64,000 bases of DNA from Paucilactobacillus suebicus DSM 5007 = KCTC 3549. GTDB lineage: Bacteria; Bacillota; Bacilli; Lactobacillales; Lactobacillaceae. Below the pieces are notes generated by a model that was given only the letters and a program-made list of their open reading frames with translations, made no database searches and was not told the DNA's origin. This document shows, in pieces, positions 1 through 7,934 of the stretch; the first letter of the stretch is position 1; each line of letters opens with the position of its first letter. The position numbers were made by a program, and so were the translations under genes. The stretch covers positions 1 through 64,000 of the forward strand of contig NZ_AZGF01000006.1 of the NCBI RefSeq assembly GCF_001434475.1, given 5' to 3'.

Positions 1-32
1 CTATCAGTACCAAATATTGTAGAACCCATCTT

Positions 33-392
33 TTACAACTCATTCATTAATGCTTTGATTTGTTCAACTTGAGTTGCATAAGTTGAATCTTGATGATCCT
101 CTGGTAAATGTTTGATTAAATCAATTATTTTTCTGCCAGCCATGATTAAATCTTCATTTTCTGAGCTCGAGGTGTTTAAAAATGAAATCATTAAAACTAA
201 ATCCAAAGTTTTCGATGATATTCTATCGCCTTCAATCGCTTGTTCGCCCATTCGTTTGATAGTAATCCGTAAATTTCTTAACTTACGTTTCTGCTCACGG
301 CGTTCATTGTAGTAAGGTAAAAACAAAGCCACACAAACTGCTAAAAATTCTGAGATTGCTGCTACCCATTCGGATATTGGTCCCCATTCCAT
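33..392 (-). CDS. hypothetical small membrane-anchored protein
   Basis: 119 codons. The N-terminus (about residues 8-27) is one hydrophobic segment that could anchor the protein in the membrane. It is followed by a strongly basic stretch rich in Arg and Lys (about 31-47) and a helical, charged remainder that would lie in the cytoplasm. The ATG has a plausible GGGTGG ribosome site about 9 nt upstream. I recognise no domain. Nothing upstream or downstream suggests an operon, as the next gene is divergent and more than 280 bp away. The reading frame has good codon structure for this genome, but function is unknown. Confidence 0.55.
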   Translation of the reverse strand: MEWGPISEWVAAISEFLAVCVALFLPYYNERREQKRKLRNLRITIKRMGEQAIEGDRISSKTLDLVLMISFLNTSSSENEDLIMAGRKIIDLIKHLPEDHQDSTYATQVEQIKALMNEL

Positions 393-676
393 AATTCATA
401 CCACCCTTATTTTTAAATTCAATTTTTACCTGATTTATACGGTTAAGACCGGTAAACAAATTCACCAGCATTTTACCGTCTTACAACCGCTATCATAAAA
501 TTTCTTATACCACCTATTTTATCGCTGAACTATCCACAACACCAACCCATCGTGTTTACACAGTTTTACGTATGCCTTTACAATTTCTTTAGAAAAAATT
601 TTAGCGTTGTTATTATCGAAATACGTACTACAGGCTATAATGAATTACAGTTAAAGAAATTAAAAGGATAATGAAC

Positions 677-1270
677 ATGAAAACAATTAAATTTTTGAAT
701 TCGGCATTGGACACATATTATCCAGTCGATCAGTTCGATCAATGGCCAAAAAAACTGAAATATCAACTTGAGCTTGGCATGTCATACGGTGAAGTCCGCG
801 TCTACCGTTCGTTCATGAAGATTATTACAGGAGCCGATTACCTAACCAAAACGCAAATTCAACAGGCTAGAAATATTGCTCACGAATATGTCGATAAGGA
901 CATTCAATACTATAATGAGTTATTTTATGACCAATTTATTAGTGACATGAAAGAAGTTATCGACTTCGACCAAGATAACGCACTGAACCATTCGGACGAT
1001 CAATTATCCGATGACGGCCATGCACCAATGGGCTACGAACCAGTTCTCGAAGCATTCAGTACGGGTTATCAATTCGGCCTTGTGCAAATGACCAAGCATG
1101 TTGTGAATGAGTACATGGACCTGAACAATACCCAGTTTTCAAATGAAACCATTCAACATATTGAAGCTAATGCGTTTGATTTTGCGGACGAGGAATGGCA
1201 AAAAATCTGGCACAATGGATTTAATCGGTTGCAGGCTCTTGAAGAAATCCTTGGAGTAGATAAAGATTAA
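677..1270 (+). CDS. hypothetical acidic protein
   Basis: An open frame also starts at 671, but its AAGGA ribosome site (664-668) is only 2 nt from that ATG and 8 nt from the ATG at 677, so I start here (197 residues). The product is soluble, acidic and predicted mostly helical, with no signal peptide or membrane segment. I recognise no motif or family. It is monocistronic, with 280 bp of non-coding DNA upstream. Downstream lies the repeated palindrome E1, which belongs to the convergent gene on the other strand. Confidence 0.6.
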   Translation: MKTIKFLNSALDTYYPVDQFDQWPKKLKYQLELGMSYGEVRVYRSFMKIITGADYLTKTQIQQARNIAHEYVDKDIQYYNELFYDQFISDMKEVIDFDQDNALNHSDDQLSDDGHAPMGYEPVLEAFSTGYQFGLVQMTKHVVNEYMDLNNTQFSNETIQHIEANAFDFADEEWQKIWHNGFNRLQALEEILGVDKD

Positions 1271-1322
1271 TCCAGGTTGAAACTATCCATCAAACACTAA
1301 TCTAGTACTTCAATTTACCTAA

Positions 1323-1427
1323 CCTAAACATGAAATCACCGGTCACATAAGGCTCCTAAGGTCAAAATCAAAATTGATTTTGACCTTAGGAGCCTTATGT
1401 TATGGAAACAAAGTTTTTTTCGCACTA
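1323..1427 (-). repeat. palindromic 3'-UTR element E1
   Basis: First member of the repeated hairpin family described in the findings. The core is a perfect inverted repeat with 27-bp arms (1345-1371 and 1374-1400) and a 2-nt centre. Read on the minus strand it begins with a TAGTGCG box, in which TAG is the stop codon of the broken regulator at 1425-2501. It ends with ATGTGACCGGTGATTTCATG then TTTAGG, a degenerate form of the family's closing CACGTTTAGA box. No long T-run follows the stem, so it is not a classical terminator. Confidence 0.75.
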
Positions 1428-2501
1428 TCTCTTTGTGTTGCAAATGGCGGAATCTCGAACTTTTAGTTTCAGTGGATAAATAATTGATTTCACCGGCTCA
1501 TGATTAATCATTTTCATTAATAAAGTACTAGCGTCAATGCCCATCTGGCCTTTAGGGTGCACAATGGTTGTCAGGCTCGGCTGAATATCCTTACTAAACT
1601 GGTAATCATCAAAACCGACAATTGAAACATCTTCGGGCACCCGTAAATCCAGTGATTTGATCACATCAATAATTTGAATCGCTAATTGATCGTTATAACA
1701 CGTAACTGCTGTCGGCCGATCGTTGCGCCGAAATATTTCTGAAACTCGATCAAAAATATTAGCCATTTTATCACTAGATTGATACATCAGCATTTCGCTT
1801 AAATACGAAATTTTAGGATGCTTACGGTAAGCCTGAATGAATCCGTCCATTCGGTGTACCCCTTGTAAATCATCAATTTGAAAAATTCCTAACACCTTTT
1901 CGTGTCCTAGGGAAAAAAGATACTCCGTCAACTATTGTTCTGCATCCAAATCTTCAGTTTCCACGTATGGAAAATCAAAATCATTGTAATGTGCATCAAT
2001 GAAAACGACTGGAATGCCAGACGCCTTGATCTTTTCGTAAATATCAACGTTAGGATTAGGTAATGCACTCTGAGTTGGTTCGACAATTAGTGCAGCCACG
2101 TTGTTTTCCAGCATATTAATCAAACTCTGTCGCTCTTTTTCATGTTCATTATGCGTGTTACTCAAAATCATTGAGTAGCCATTATCAGAAATAACATGAT
2201 CAATTCCACTGATAATACTGGGGAAAATATAATCCGCAATGTGGGTGATAATTACGCCAATCATCTTGTTCTTAGTCTTGCGGACACTACCAGTTTGCCA
2301 ATCATTAATATACATTCCACCACCTTGAATGCGGTAGATGTAGCGCTCATTTTCTAGTTCGCCAACTGCTCGACGAATCGTGTACCGGCTGACTTGATAC
2401 TGTGCCATTAGTTCTGATTCTGTTGGCAACTTATCCCCTGTATTACCAGCAATAATTGTGGTTTTTAAGCCCTGTTTGACCGTTTCGTATTTACTTGCCA
2501 A
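1425..2501 (-). pseudogene. GntR/LacI hybrid (AraR-like) regulator, broken by an in-frame stop
   Basis: Residues 1-70 form a GntR-type winged helix (TESELMAQYQVSRYTIRRAV). After about residue 80 comes a LacI/periplasmic-binding-type sensor domain (IGVIITHIADYIFP), the arrangement of the arabinose repressor AraR. A TAG codon at 1932-1934 interrupts the sensor after residue 189. The same frame continues for another 168 codons with typical AraR-like sequence (SLGHEKVLGIFQIDDLQGVHR), so this is a single nonsense change and not two genes. Restart at the TTG after the stop would give only a C-terminal sensor fragment. No sugar gene adjoins it, so its target is unknown. A truncated DNA-binding product might still be made. 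The total of about 359 codons is normal for AraR. Confidence 0.8.
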
Positions 2502-2664
2502 TGTATTTCACCTCACGAGTTAACCTAACTAGACTATATAACAGATCTGTTATTTTAGCACCAGGTAATTGTAAGCGTAATCATAACGCACAACATGGCA
2601 TAGTTAGTATCAACTATGCTAAAATAACTATCGCGAAACGGACTAACATATTAGGAGCTATCAA

Positions 2665-3834
2665 ATGAACGAAATTTTAAAGGAACAATTTTTTGTTGAC
2701 GATCTTTCCGATGATCAAAAGGCCGTCATTACTGACATTAATGCTTATATTAAGCAAGGATTGAGCAGCGATCAGCACTCTGTGGCCATCATTCAAGGGG
2801 CTGCCGGAACCGGTAAATCAGTTGTTTTGATGGAGCTGGTGCGCCAATACATGACTGACAAACATTACAGAACCTCATTAGTAGTTAACCATCCCGAATT
2901 GTATAAGGCTTACCAAGATTTGGCTGAGTCAATTCCAAACATGCACGTCAATGCGATTCGCCGCCCCACTTCTTTGATTAACTACGCGCAAAAAAACAAT
3001 AAGAAGTACGATGTTATCTTCGTTGATGAAGCACACCTGCTATATTCAAAGTCGGAACCATATGCGCACTACCGTGGTCAAAATCAACTAACTGACCTAA
3101 TGAACCTAGCTAAAGTTGTCGTGGTTGTGTACGATTTTGATCAAGTTTTCCAATCCAAGATGTATTGGGACAAGGACTTACTCTTCAAAACGATCGGCAA
3201 CCGTCCATACAAGACCTTTGATATGAATTTTCAGTATCGAATGGTAGCCAGTGATGAACAAGTCGCCTGGATGGATGATTTGACGGCGGAAAAACCAATG
3301 AAGGCTTTCCCTGACAACAGTGATTTTAAATTTCAGGTATTTGATACCGCTGGCGAATTATTTGAAAACATCAAAAAACGGAATAAGGAAGTCGGCATGA
3401 GCCGTGTGGTCGCCACTTCCGGTTTCCCACGAATTGATGGCCGGCATAATGTCGAAATGGATACCTTCAGCCTGCCTTGGGACGAATGGGATCCTCAACG
3501 AACTCACTGGGCCAAACGTGAAGGTTCAATTACCCAAGTTGGCACCATATATACGTTGCAAGGATTTGATTTAAATTATGTAGGAATGATCATTGGCCCC
3601 TCATTTGGCTACGACAAGAAGACCGACACCATGACCATCATCCCCGAAAAATATTCTCATAAGGAAGTCTTCAAGAAACGCAAGGACATCAAATTTACTC
3701 GTGATGAATATAAACAATTTATCGCCAACGTTTTGAATGTACTGATGAAACGTGGCAAGTATGGTTTGTATTTGACAGCATTTGACGATGATTTACGTGC
3801 TCGACTGGTTGAGCTTTATGAGACTGGTAAATAA
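2665..3834 (+). CDS. DUF2075 P-loop ATPase/helicase-like protein
   Basis: 389 residues. Residues 43-53 contain a Walker A loop (IQGAAGTGKSV) and about residues 118-124 a Walker B with VDEAHLL, followed by the DUF2075 core seen in Schlafen-type and superfamily 1 helicase-like NTPases. A late TLQGFDLNYVG motif matches the helicase motif region that senses nucleotide. The protein should be a cytoplasmic nucleic-acid-dependent ATPase. Its physiological role is not established for the family. It is monocistronic with its own ribosome site (AGGAG, 2652-2656) and ends in a strong bidirectional terminator. Confidence 0.8.
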   Translation: MNEILKEQFFVDDLSDDQKAVITDINAYIKQGLSSDQHSVAIIQGAAGTGKSVVLMELVRQYMTDKHYRTSLVVNHPELYKAYQDLAESIPNMHVNAIRRPTSLINYAQKNNKKYDVIFVDEAHLLYSKSEPYAHYRGQNQLTDLMNLAKVVVVVYDFDQVFQSKMYWDKDLLFKTIGNRPYKTFDMNFQYRMVASDEQVAWMDDLTAEKPMKAFPDNSDFKFQVFDTAGELFENIKKRNKEVGMSRVVATSGFPRIDGRHNVEMDTFSLPWDEWDPQRTHWAKREGSITQVGTIYTLQGFDLNYVGMIIGPSFGYDKKTDTMTIIPEKYSHKEVFKKRKDIKFTRDEYKQFIANVLNVLMKRGKYGLYLTAFDDDLRARLVELYETGK

Positions 3835-3840
3835 TACTGT

Positions 3841-3888
3841 AAAAAAATGAGTGATACCTAGAATTAACTGGGTATCACTCATTTTTTT
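3841..3888. terminator. bidirectional Rho-independent terminator
   Basis: A 12-bp perfect stem (3847-3858 with 3871-3882) has A7 on its left and T7 on its right, so it serves both the DUF2075 gene (+) and the convergent MerR gene (-). Confidence 0.85.
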
Positions 3889-4330
3889 ATCTAATCTCAA
3901 AAAAGCTATCTTTATCCGTTGGCACATTCAAAAACAACTTTTTTCCCTCATCCAAACCAGCTACTGAACCTAAATCAAATTCCAATCCAGTATCATTTAC
4001 AGATGCTTGATTGAACTTTTCAGAGTCGACTCGATGCAATGCCGTAGTAATCTGGTCAGCCTCTTGAGCCTTTTCAGACGCTTTAGCCACTGTAAAACCT
4101 TCATCAATAAAGTTCTTGATCATTCCAATTTTAACCATCGCTGTGATGTTATATTTCCGATTTTCACTTTGGTCGTGCACAGACTCAATATAGCCTTTCT
4201 GCTCCCAATAACGCAGTTGACGAGCCGATACACCAGTAATCTTGGAAATATCAGTCATACTTACTAAAATCGCATTACGATTCAATAAAATTTCTTTCAC
4301 TTTTTGTAATTCTTCAGTTAAATTATCCAT
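3887..4330 (-). CDS. MerR-family transcriptional regulator
   Basis: 147 residues. Residues 20-60 hold the MerR winged helix (ITGVSARQLRYWEQKGYI). The rest is a short dimerisation helix and an acidic tail. There is no Cys pair of the metal-sensing type, so an organic ligand or drug is more likely, but this is inference. It is divergent from the EmrB-type exporter at 4509 and shares a 178-bp promoter region with it, the usual layout of a drug-responsive MerR switch. Confidence 0.85.
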   Translation of the reverse strand: MDNLTEELQKVKEILLNRNAILVSMTDISKITGVSARQLRYWEQKGYIESVHDQSENRKYNITAMVKIGMIKNFIDEGFTVAKASEKAQEADQITTALHRVDSEKFNQASVNDTGLEFDLGSVAGLDEGKKLFLNVPTDKDSFFEIR

Positions 4331-4389
4331 TTTAATATCCTCTTTTCAATCATGGTATCACGTTTAAAATGTAAAGTCTATTATACATA

Positions 4390-4454
4390 ATTGTCGTGTT
4401 TACTCTACATCATTGTCATGTTTAGTTGACAATTGATTTTTTTAAGCGTATTAT
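4390..4454 (+). promoter_or_regulatory. promoter and operator candidates for the efflux gene
   Basis: A TTGACA box (4426-4431) and a TATTAT box (4449-4454) are separated by 17 bp, a near-ideal sigma-A promoter reading into the exporter. ATTGTCRTGTTTA occurs twice (4390-4402 and 4412-4424), 22 bp apart. ATTGTCA (4412-4418) also forms an inverted repeat with TGACAAT (4427-4433), overlapping the -35 box. These are likely operators of the adjacent MerR protein. A classical MerR promoter has a 19-20 bp spacer with the operator inside it, so this may work by repression. Confidence 0.6.
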
Positions 4455-4508
4455 TCAGTCTCGAATCATCATGATGTTCTAAAAACTTTTTTTGAAGAGG
4501 GTATCAAC

Positions 4509-5972
4509 ATGGAAAAAACAAACGTCGCATTGGTGACTTCTACGACTTTTATCGCCACCTTTATGACCGCCATAGAAGGCACTATTGTTACGACGGCCAT
4601 GCCAACTATTATTGGTTCACTTCATGGAATTAACTTAATGGAATGGGTTTTTGCGATCTACCTACTGGCTACAGCCATGTTTACACCAGTCTACGGCAAA
4701 CTAGCAGATTCGATCGGCCGTAAACCACTATTTATGTTTGGCGCTGCTTTGTTTATTATTGGATCAACTTTATGCGGTTTTGCCAACAGCATGATTATGT
4801 TAATTATTTGTCGCTTTATTCAAGGTATCGGCGCTGGCGCCCTACAACCAATTTCATATACCTTAATTGCTGATCTATACGCGCCAGAAAAAAGAGCCAC
4901 CATCATGGGATTAAACACCACTGCCTGGGGAATTGCCAGCGTCTTTGGCCCATTAATCGGTGGTGTCATTGTAGATACCATTGGCTGGCACTGGATTTTC
5001 TTTCTTAACGTGCCGTTCGGACTTGCCATTATTTTAATCATTTGGACCTCACTTCACGAAGAAGGGTATGATCATCCCAGTATTAAAGTGGATTATTTGG
5101 GCACTGTATTATTAATGCTGACGTTGATGATGTTGTTAATCGCATTGCAACTATTTGGCGATCAAGGGCTGACTATAAATGTTGTCATCACACTGGTTGT
5201 CACAATTATTGCAGGAATTGCGTTTGTTCTTACGGAAAACAGAGTTAATGATCCTATTATTTCGATGAACCTATTCAAAAACAGAATGTTTGTCGGTGCT
5301 AACATCATCACTCTATTGCTAAGTGGCTTTTTCATTGGAGTTAACGTTTACGTCCCAATGTGGTTGCAAGGTGTCTATGGACTAAGTGCAACAATTGGTG
5401 GTCTAAGTCTTGCACCCGCATCAATCTTTTGGTTTGTAGGGTCTCTCATCCTTGGACGATTAATGAAGCATTTGAATATAAAAATTATTTTTCTAATTTT
5501 TTTGGCGATCACAATCGTTGGCGGCGCATCATTACTGGTTATTTACCCTTCAACCAGTTGGGTATTCATCTTCATTCTCTCTGGTGTAATCGGCGTTGGC
5601 CTTGGTGGTGCGGTTGTACTAGGTACAATTGCAACTCAACGGTCGGTGCCAGAAAACCAGCTTGGCGTTGCAACATCATTTAACCAGTTAGTTAAAACAC
5701 TGGGTTCTTCAATTATGGTGTCAATCTTCGGATTAATTTTGAACACGCAAAACAGATCTGGATTAACTCAAGCACACCTACTCAGTAAATCCTCCTTAAT
5801 GAATGATTTAGTAGATGCTTCCAAAGCCAAAACGATTCCATCGGCACTAGTAGATACTATGCGTAATATTTTATTCAACAGCATTCATACAATTTTTATC
5901 GCAGGATTGGTACTTTTAGTCCTTTCGGTCATATTCTTGCCATTGATTAAAAAGCAGGAAAAAGCAGAATAA
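4509..5972 (+). CDS. DHA2-type (EmrB/QacA) MFS drug exporter
   Basis: 487 residues with 14 predicted membrane helices, the length and topology of DHA2 proton antiporters. The motif-A region between helices 2 and 3 is present (GKLADSIGRKPLF, about residues 61-73). The motif-C region in helix 5 is GIASVFGPLIGG. Such proteins expel lipophilic drugs from the membrane or cytoplasm using proton influx. The ribosome site is GAAGAGG about 8 nt before the ATG. The divergent MerR gene is the likely regulator. The substrate cannot be told from sequence. Confidence 0.85.
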   Translation: MEKTNVALVTSTTFIATFMTAIEGTIVTTAMPTIIGSLHGINLMEWVFAIYLLATAMFTPVYGKLADSIGRKPLFMFGAALFIIGSTLCGFANSMIMLIICRFIQGIGAGALQPISYTLIADLYAPEKRATIMGLNTTAWGIASVFGPLIGGVIVDTIGWHWIFFLNVPFGLAIILIIWTSLHEEGYDHPSIKVDYLGTVLLMLTLMMLLIALQLFGDQGLTINVVITLVVTIIAGIAFVLTENRVNDPIISMNLFKNRMFVGANIITLLLSGFFIGVNVYVPMWLQGVYGLSATIGGLSLAPASIFWFVGSLILGRLMKHLNIKIIFLIFLAITIVGGASLLVIYPSTSWVFIFILSGVIGVGLGGAVVLGTIATQRSVPENQLGVATSFNQLVKTLGSSIMVSIFGLILNTQNRSGLTQAHLLSKSSLMNDLVDASKAKTIPSALVDTMRNILFNSIHTIFIAGLVLLVLSVIFLPLIKKQEKAE

Positions 5973-5974
5973 AT

Positions 5975-5997
5975 CAAAAAAGAGGCTTTTCAGCCTC
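5975..5997 (-). terminator. Rho-independent terminator
   Basis: A GAGGCT/AGCCTC stem (5982-5987 with 5992-5997) is followed on the minus strand by six T residues. It ends the CPBP gene and may also stop readthrough from the exporter on the plus strand. Confidence 0.65.
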
Positions 5998-6011
5998 ATT
6001 ACTCTTTAATA

Positions 6012-6866
6012 TTAATGATTTATCTGCCAAATTTTTGTTAAAGTATCACCATTACGTTTCACAATCACCAACACCGCAACAATAACAACAACGTAGGCAA
6101 TAATATTAACCAAACTACAATCAACCCCATACTCACCACCCGTAATGAGTTGATTGTGAGTATTCAAAATGTACTGAATTGGCCAATCGTTCGTAGTGGA
6201 AATCCCAACTGCGATAATACTGCTAATACCATTGTATAACGCATGGACTGTGTAATCGGCCCACACTGAATTTTCTTTAACATACACCACTGAAAGCACC
6301 ACACCCATTAGTGTGCCTGATACCACAAGTTGAATCGCACTAGACAAATTTAGCTCGCCATTAAGTAGGTGAATTGCACCAAACAACAGTGAAGAAATAA
6401 CTATTCCAGTCGTGATCCCGTACCTTTTTGCAACTTGCGTCAAAATTACGACCCGAAAAACAGTTTCCTCAATCAGTGGTGCAATTAGAATTGCGCCAAC
6501 GTCCGTAGCAATATTTTGTGCAAACAAATAATTGTCCATCTTAGGATAGACAAGATCACCGCCAATAATTAATATGCCAACACCACATAGTGCCATCAAA
6601 CCAAGTGCATAGCCAAAGTATCTGAGACGAAATTTAGGTGGAAAAAATACTGAAGTAAACTGGTCATGAAATACACGTTTTTTGAGGAATCTAAACCCCC
6701 AGAAAAATAAAATCAACTCAATAAATGGCGCAATCAGGTAATGTAGCGGTAATGCAATTTGATTGACGTTCCACGACTTAATCCAAACGCTACTAAACAT
6801 CATGCACAACACCATGAACACCAAAATAGTCAAGATATCTGCAGTTGTGCGTATCAACCGTTTCAT
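6012..6866 (-). CDS. CPBP-family intramembrane metalloprotease
   Basis: 284 residues with about eight membrane helices. The Abi/CAAX-protease motifs are present: EETVFR at about residues 137-142, FGAIHLLNG at about 161-169, and a further polar motif in a later helix. The Glu pair and the His residues of these motifs coordinate the catalytic metal in this family. In lactic bacteria such proteins are often linked with bacteriocin immunity, but no bacteriocin gene is visible nearby, so the role is open. It is monocistronic. Confidence 0.8.
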   Translation of the reverse strand: MKRLIRTTADILTILVFMVLCMMFSSVWIKSWNVNQIALPLHYLIAPFIELILFFWGFRFLKKRVFHDQFTSVFFPPKFRLRYFGYALGLMALCGVGILIIGGDLVYPKMDNYLFAQNIATDVGAILIAPLIEETVFRVVILTQVAKRYGITTGIVISSLLFGAIHLLNGELNLSSAIQLVVSGTLMGVVLSVVYVKENSVWADYTVHALYNGISSIIAVGISTTNDWPIQYILNTHNQLITGGEYGVDCSLVNIIAYVVVIVAVLVIVKRNGDTLTKIWQINH

Positions 6867-7069
6867 AGGTCAACATCCCCTAAGTTCAAAGTAGTAACCT
6901 CACCTAAATTATACTGCAGCTGATTTTGTCACTAAAGGCTAACGAGAATAGGTAAGATAAAATATCTTTTCAATGGCAACAGAAGAATTAACAATATACA
7001 AAAAATACGGAATTAACAGTGGCATCAATTCCATATTTTTTCATATTCTTTGTCTGATCTTCAAAGATT

Positions 7070-7753
7070 CTATTTTTTATTAACAATCCTAACACCATCA
7101 TTAGTACCAACAATCACTTCGTCAACAATATGAATGAATAGTCCATGTTCAACTACGCCGGTCAACCCCTTTAAGTCCTCTGCTAGTTTAATTGGATCAG
7201 TAATATTACCAATATTGAGATCAATAATATAATTACCAGAGTCTGTTTTGACTAATGCACTGGCAACATTAGTCCTAAATCGTGGATTCAAACTCATTTT
7301 CTGTAATTCTCGAAACAAATGTTTTGAGCCAAACGGAATAACCTCCACCGGCAATGGAAATTTACCAAGATGATTAACCATTTTATTCTCATCAACTATC
7401 CAAATATTGCGATTGGAATTTTTAGCAACAATTTTCTCCCACAGTAACGCTGCTCCCCCACCTTTAATACCATTAAAATCGTGATCAACTTCATCAGCAC
7501 CATCAATAGTTAAATTAATTTCATCAACCTGGTCTAATTCTTTAACGGTTAATCCAAGGTTAGTAGCTTGCTTAGCGGTTTTTTTAGAAGTTGTAACACA
7601 CATTAAATTCAAGTGTTCTTTTTTATTTTTCTCACCCAAAGTGTCAACCATATACTTCACAGTTGTGCCGCTCCCCAAACCAATTGTCATGCCATCTTCA
7701 ACATATTTAACCGCTTCACGCCCTACTAATTGTTTTAACTTATTTTGATCCAT
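7070..7753 (-). CDS. rpiA: ribose-5-phosphate isomerase A
   Basis: 227 residues, the usual length. GLGSGTTVKYMVD (about 26-38) and TIDGADEVD (about 83-91) are the substrate-binding loop and the catalytic Asp region. A GIKGGGAALLWEKI motif carrying the catalytic Glu follows. The enzyme interconverts ribose 5-phosphate and ribulose 5-phosphate in the cytoplasm. It is the last gene behind EIIA-EIIB-EIIC-tkt-ptsI, but a terminator-like hairpin lies upstream (7795-7822). Its expression may therefore be partly separate from the PTS genes. The ribosome site GAGGA precedes the ATG. Confidence 0.92.
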   Translation of the reverse strand: MDQNKLKQLVGREAVKYVEDGMTIGLGSGTTVKYMVDTLGEKNKKEHLNLMCVTTSKKTAKQATNLGLTVKELDQVDEINLTIDGADEVDHDFNGIKGGGAALLWEKIVAKNSNRNIWIVDENKMVNHLGKFPLPVEVIPFGSKHLFRELQKMSLNPRFRTNVASALVKTDSGNYIIDLNIGNITDPIKLAEDLKGLTGVVEHGLFIHIVDEVIVGTNDGVRIVNKK

Positions 7754-7794
7754 ATTATTATCCTCTTTTTTTCGTTCAGTTGTTTTTTAAAAAT

Positions 7795-7822
7795 AAAAAG
7801 TGTAACAAATGTCACACTTTTA
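7795..7822 (-). terminator. terminator or attenuator hairpin between ptsI and rpiA
   Basis: 12-bp arms with one mismatch (7796-7807 with 7810-7821), followed on the minus strand by TTATTTTT. It lies between ptsI and rpiA in the same direction, so it could reduce rpiA expression relative to the rest of the operon. Confidence 0.6.
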
Positions 7823-7934
7823 GCTGGCCAAATAGTATTAGTGGTGATTACTCAAGTGTACAATTTTTAAACTTACTCACATGAAGGAAGATTCTTACGG
7901 TAATCTTGCAATAAATCACTAGTTGGCCATTTTT

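Noticed and set aside
1323-1427. E1 as an ordinary terminator
   Set aside because: The stem is much longer than usual, no T-run follows, and the conserved boxes outside the stem recur in seven other places.
2665-3834. DUF2075 protein as part of a defence system
   Set aside because: It stands alone between terminators, with no nuclease, methylase or toxin gene beside it.
6012-6866. CPBP protein as bacteriocin immunity protein
   Set aside because: No bacteriocin precursor with a double-glycine leader or export gene is found nearby.
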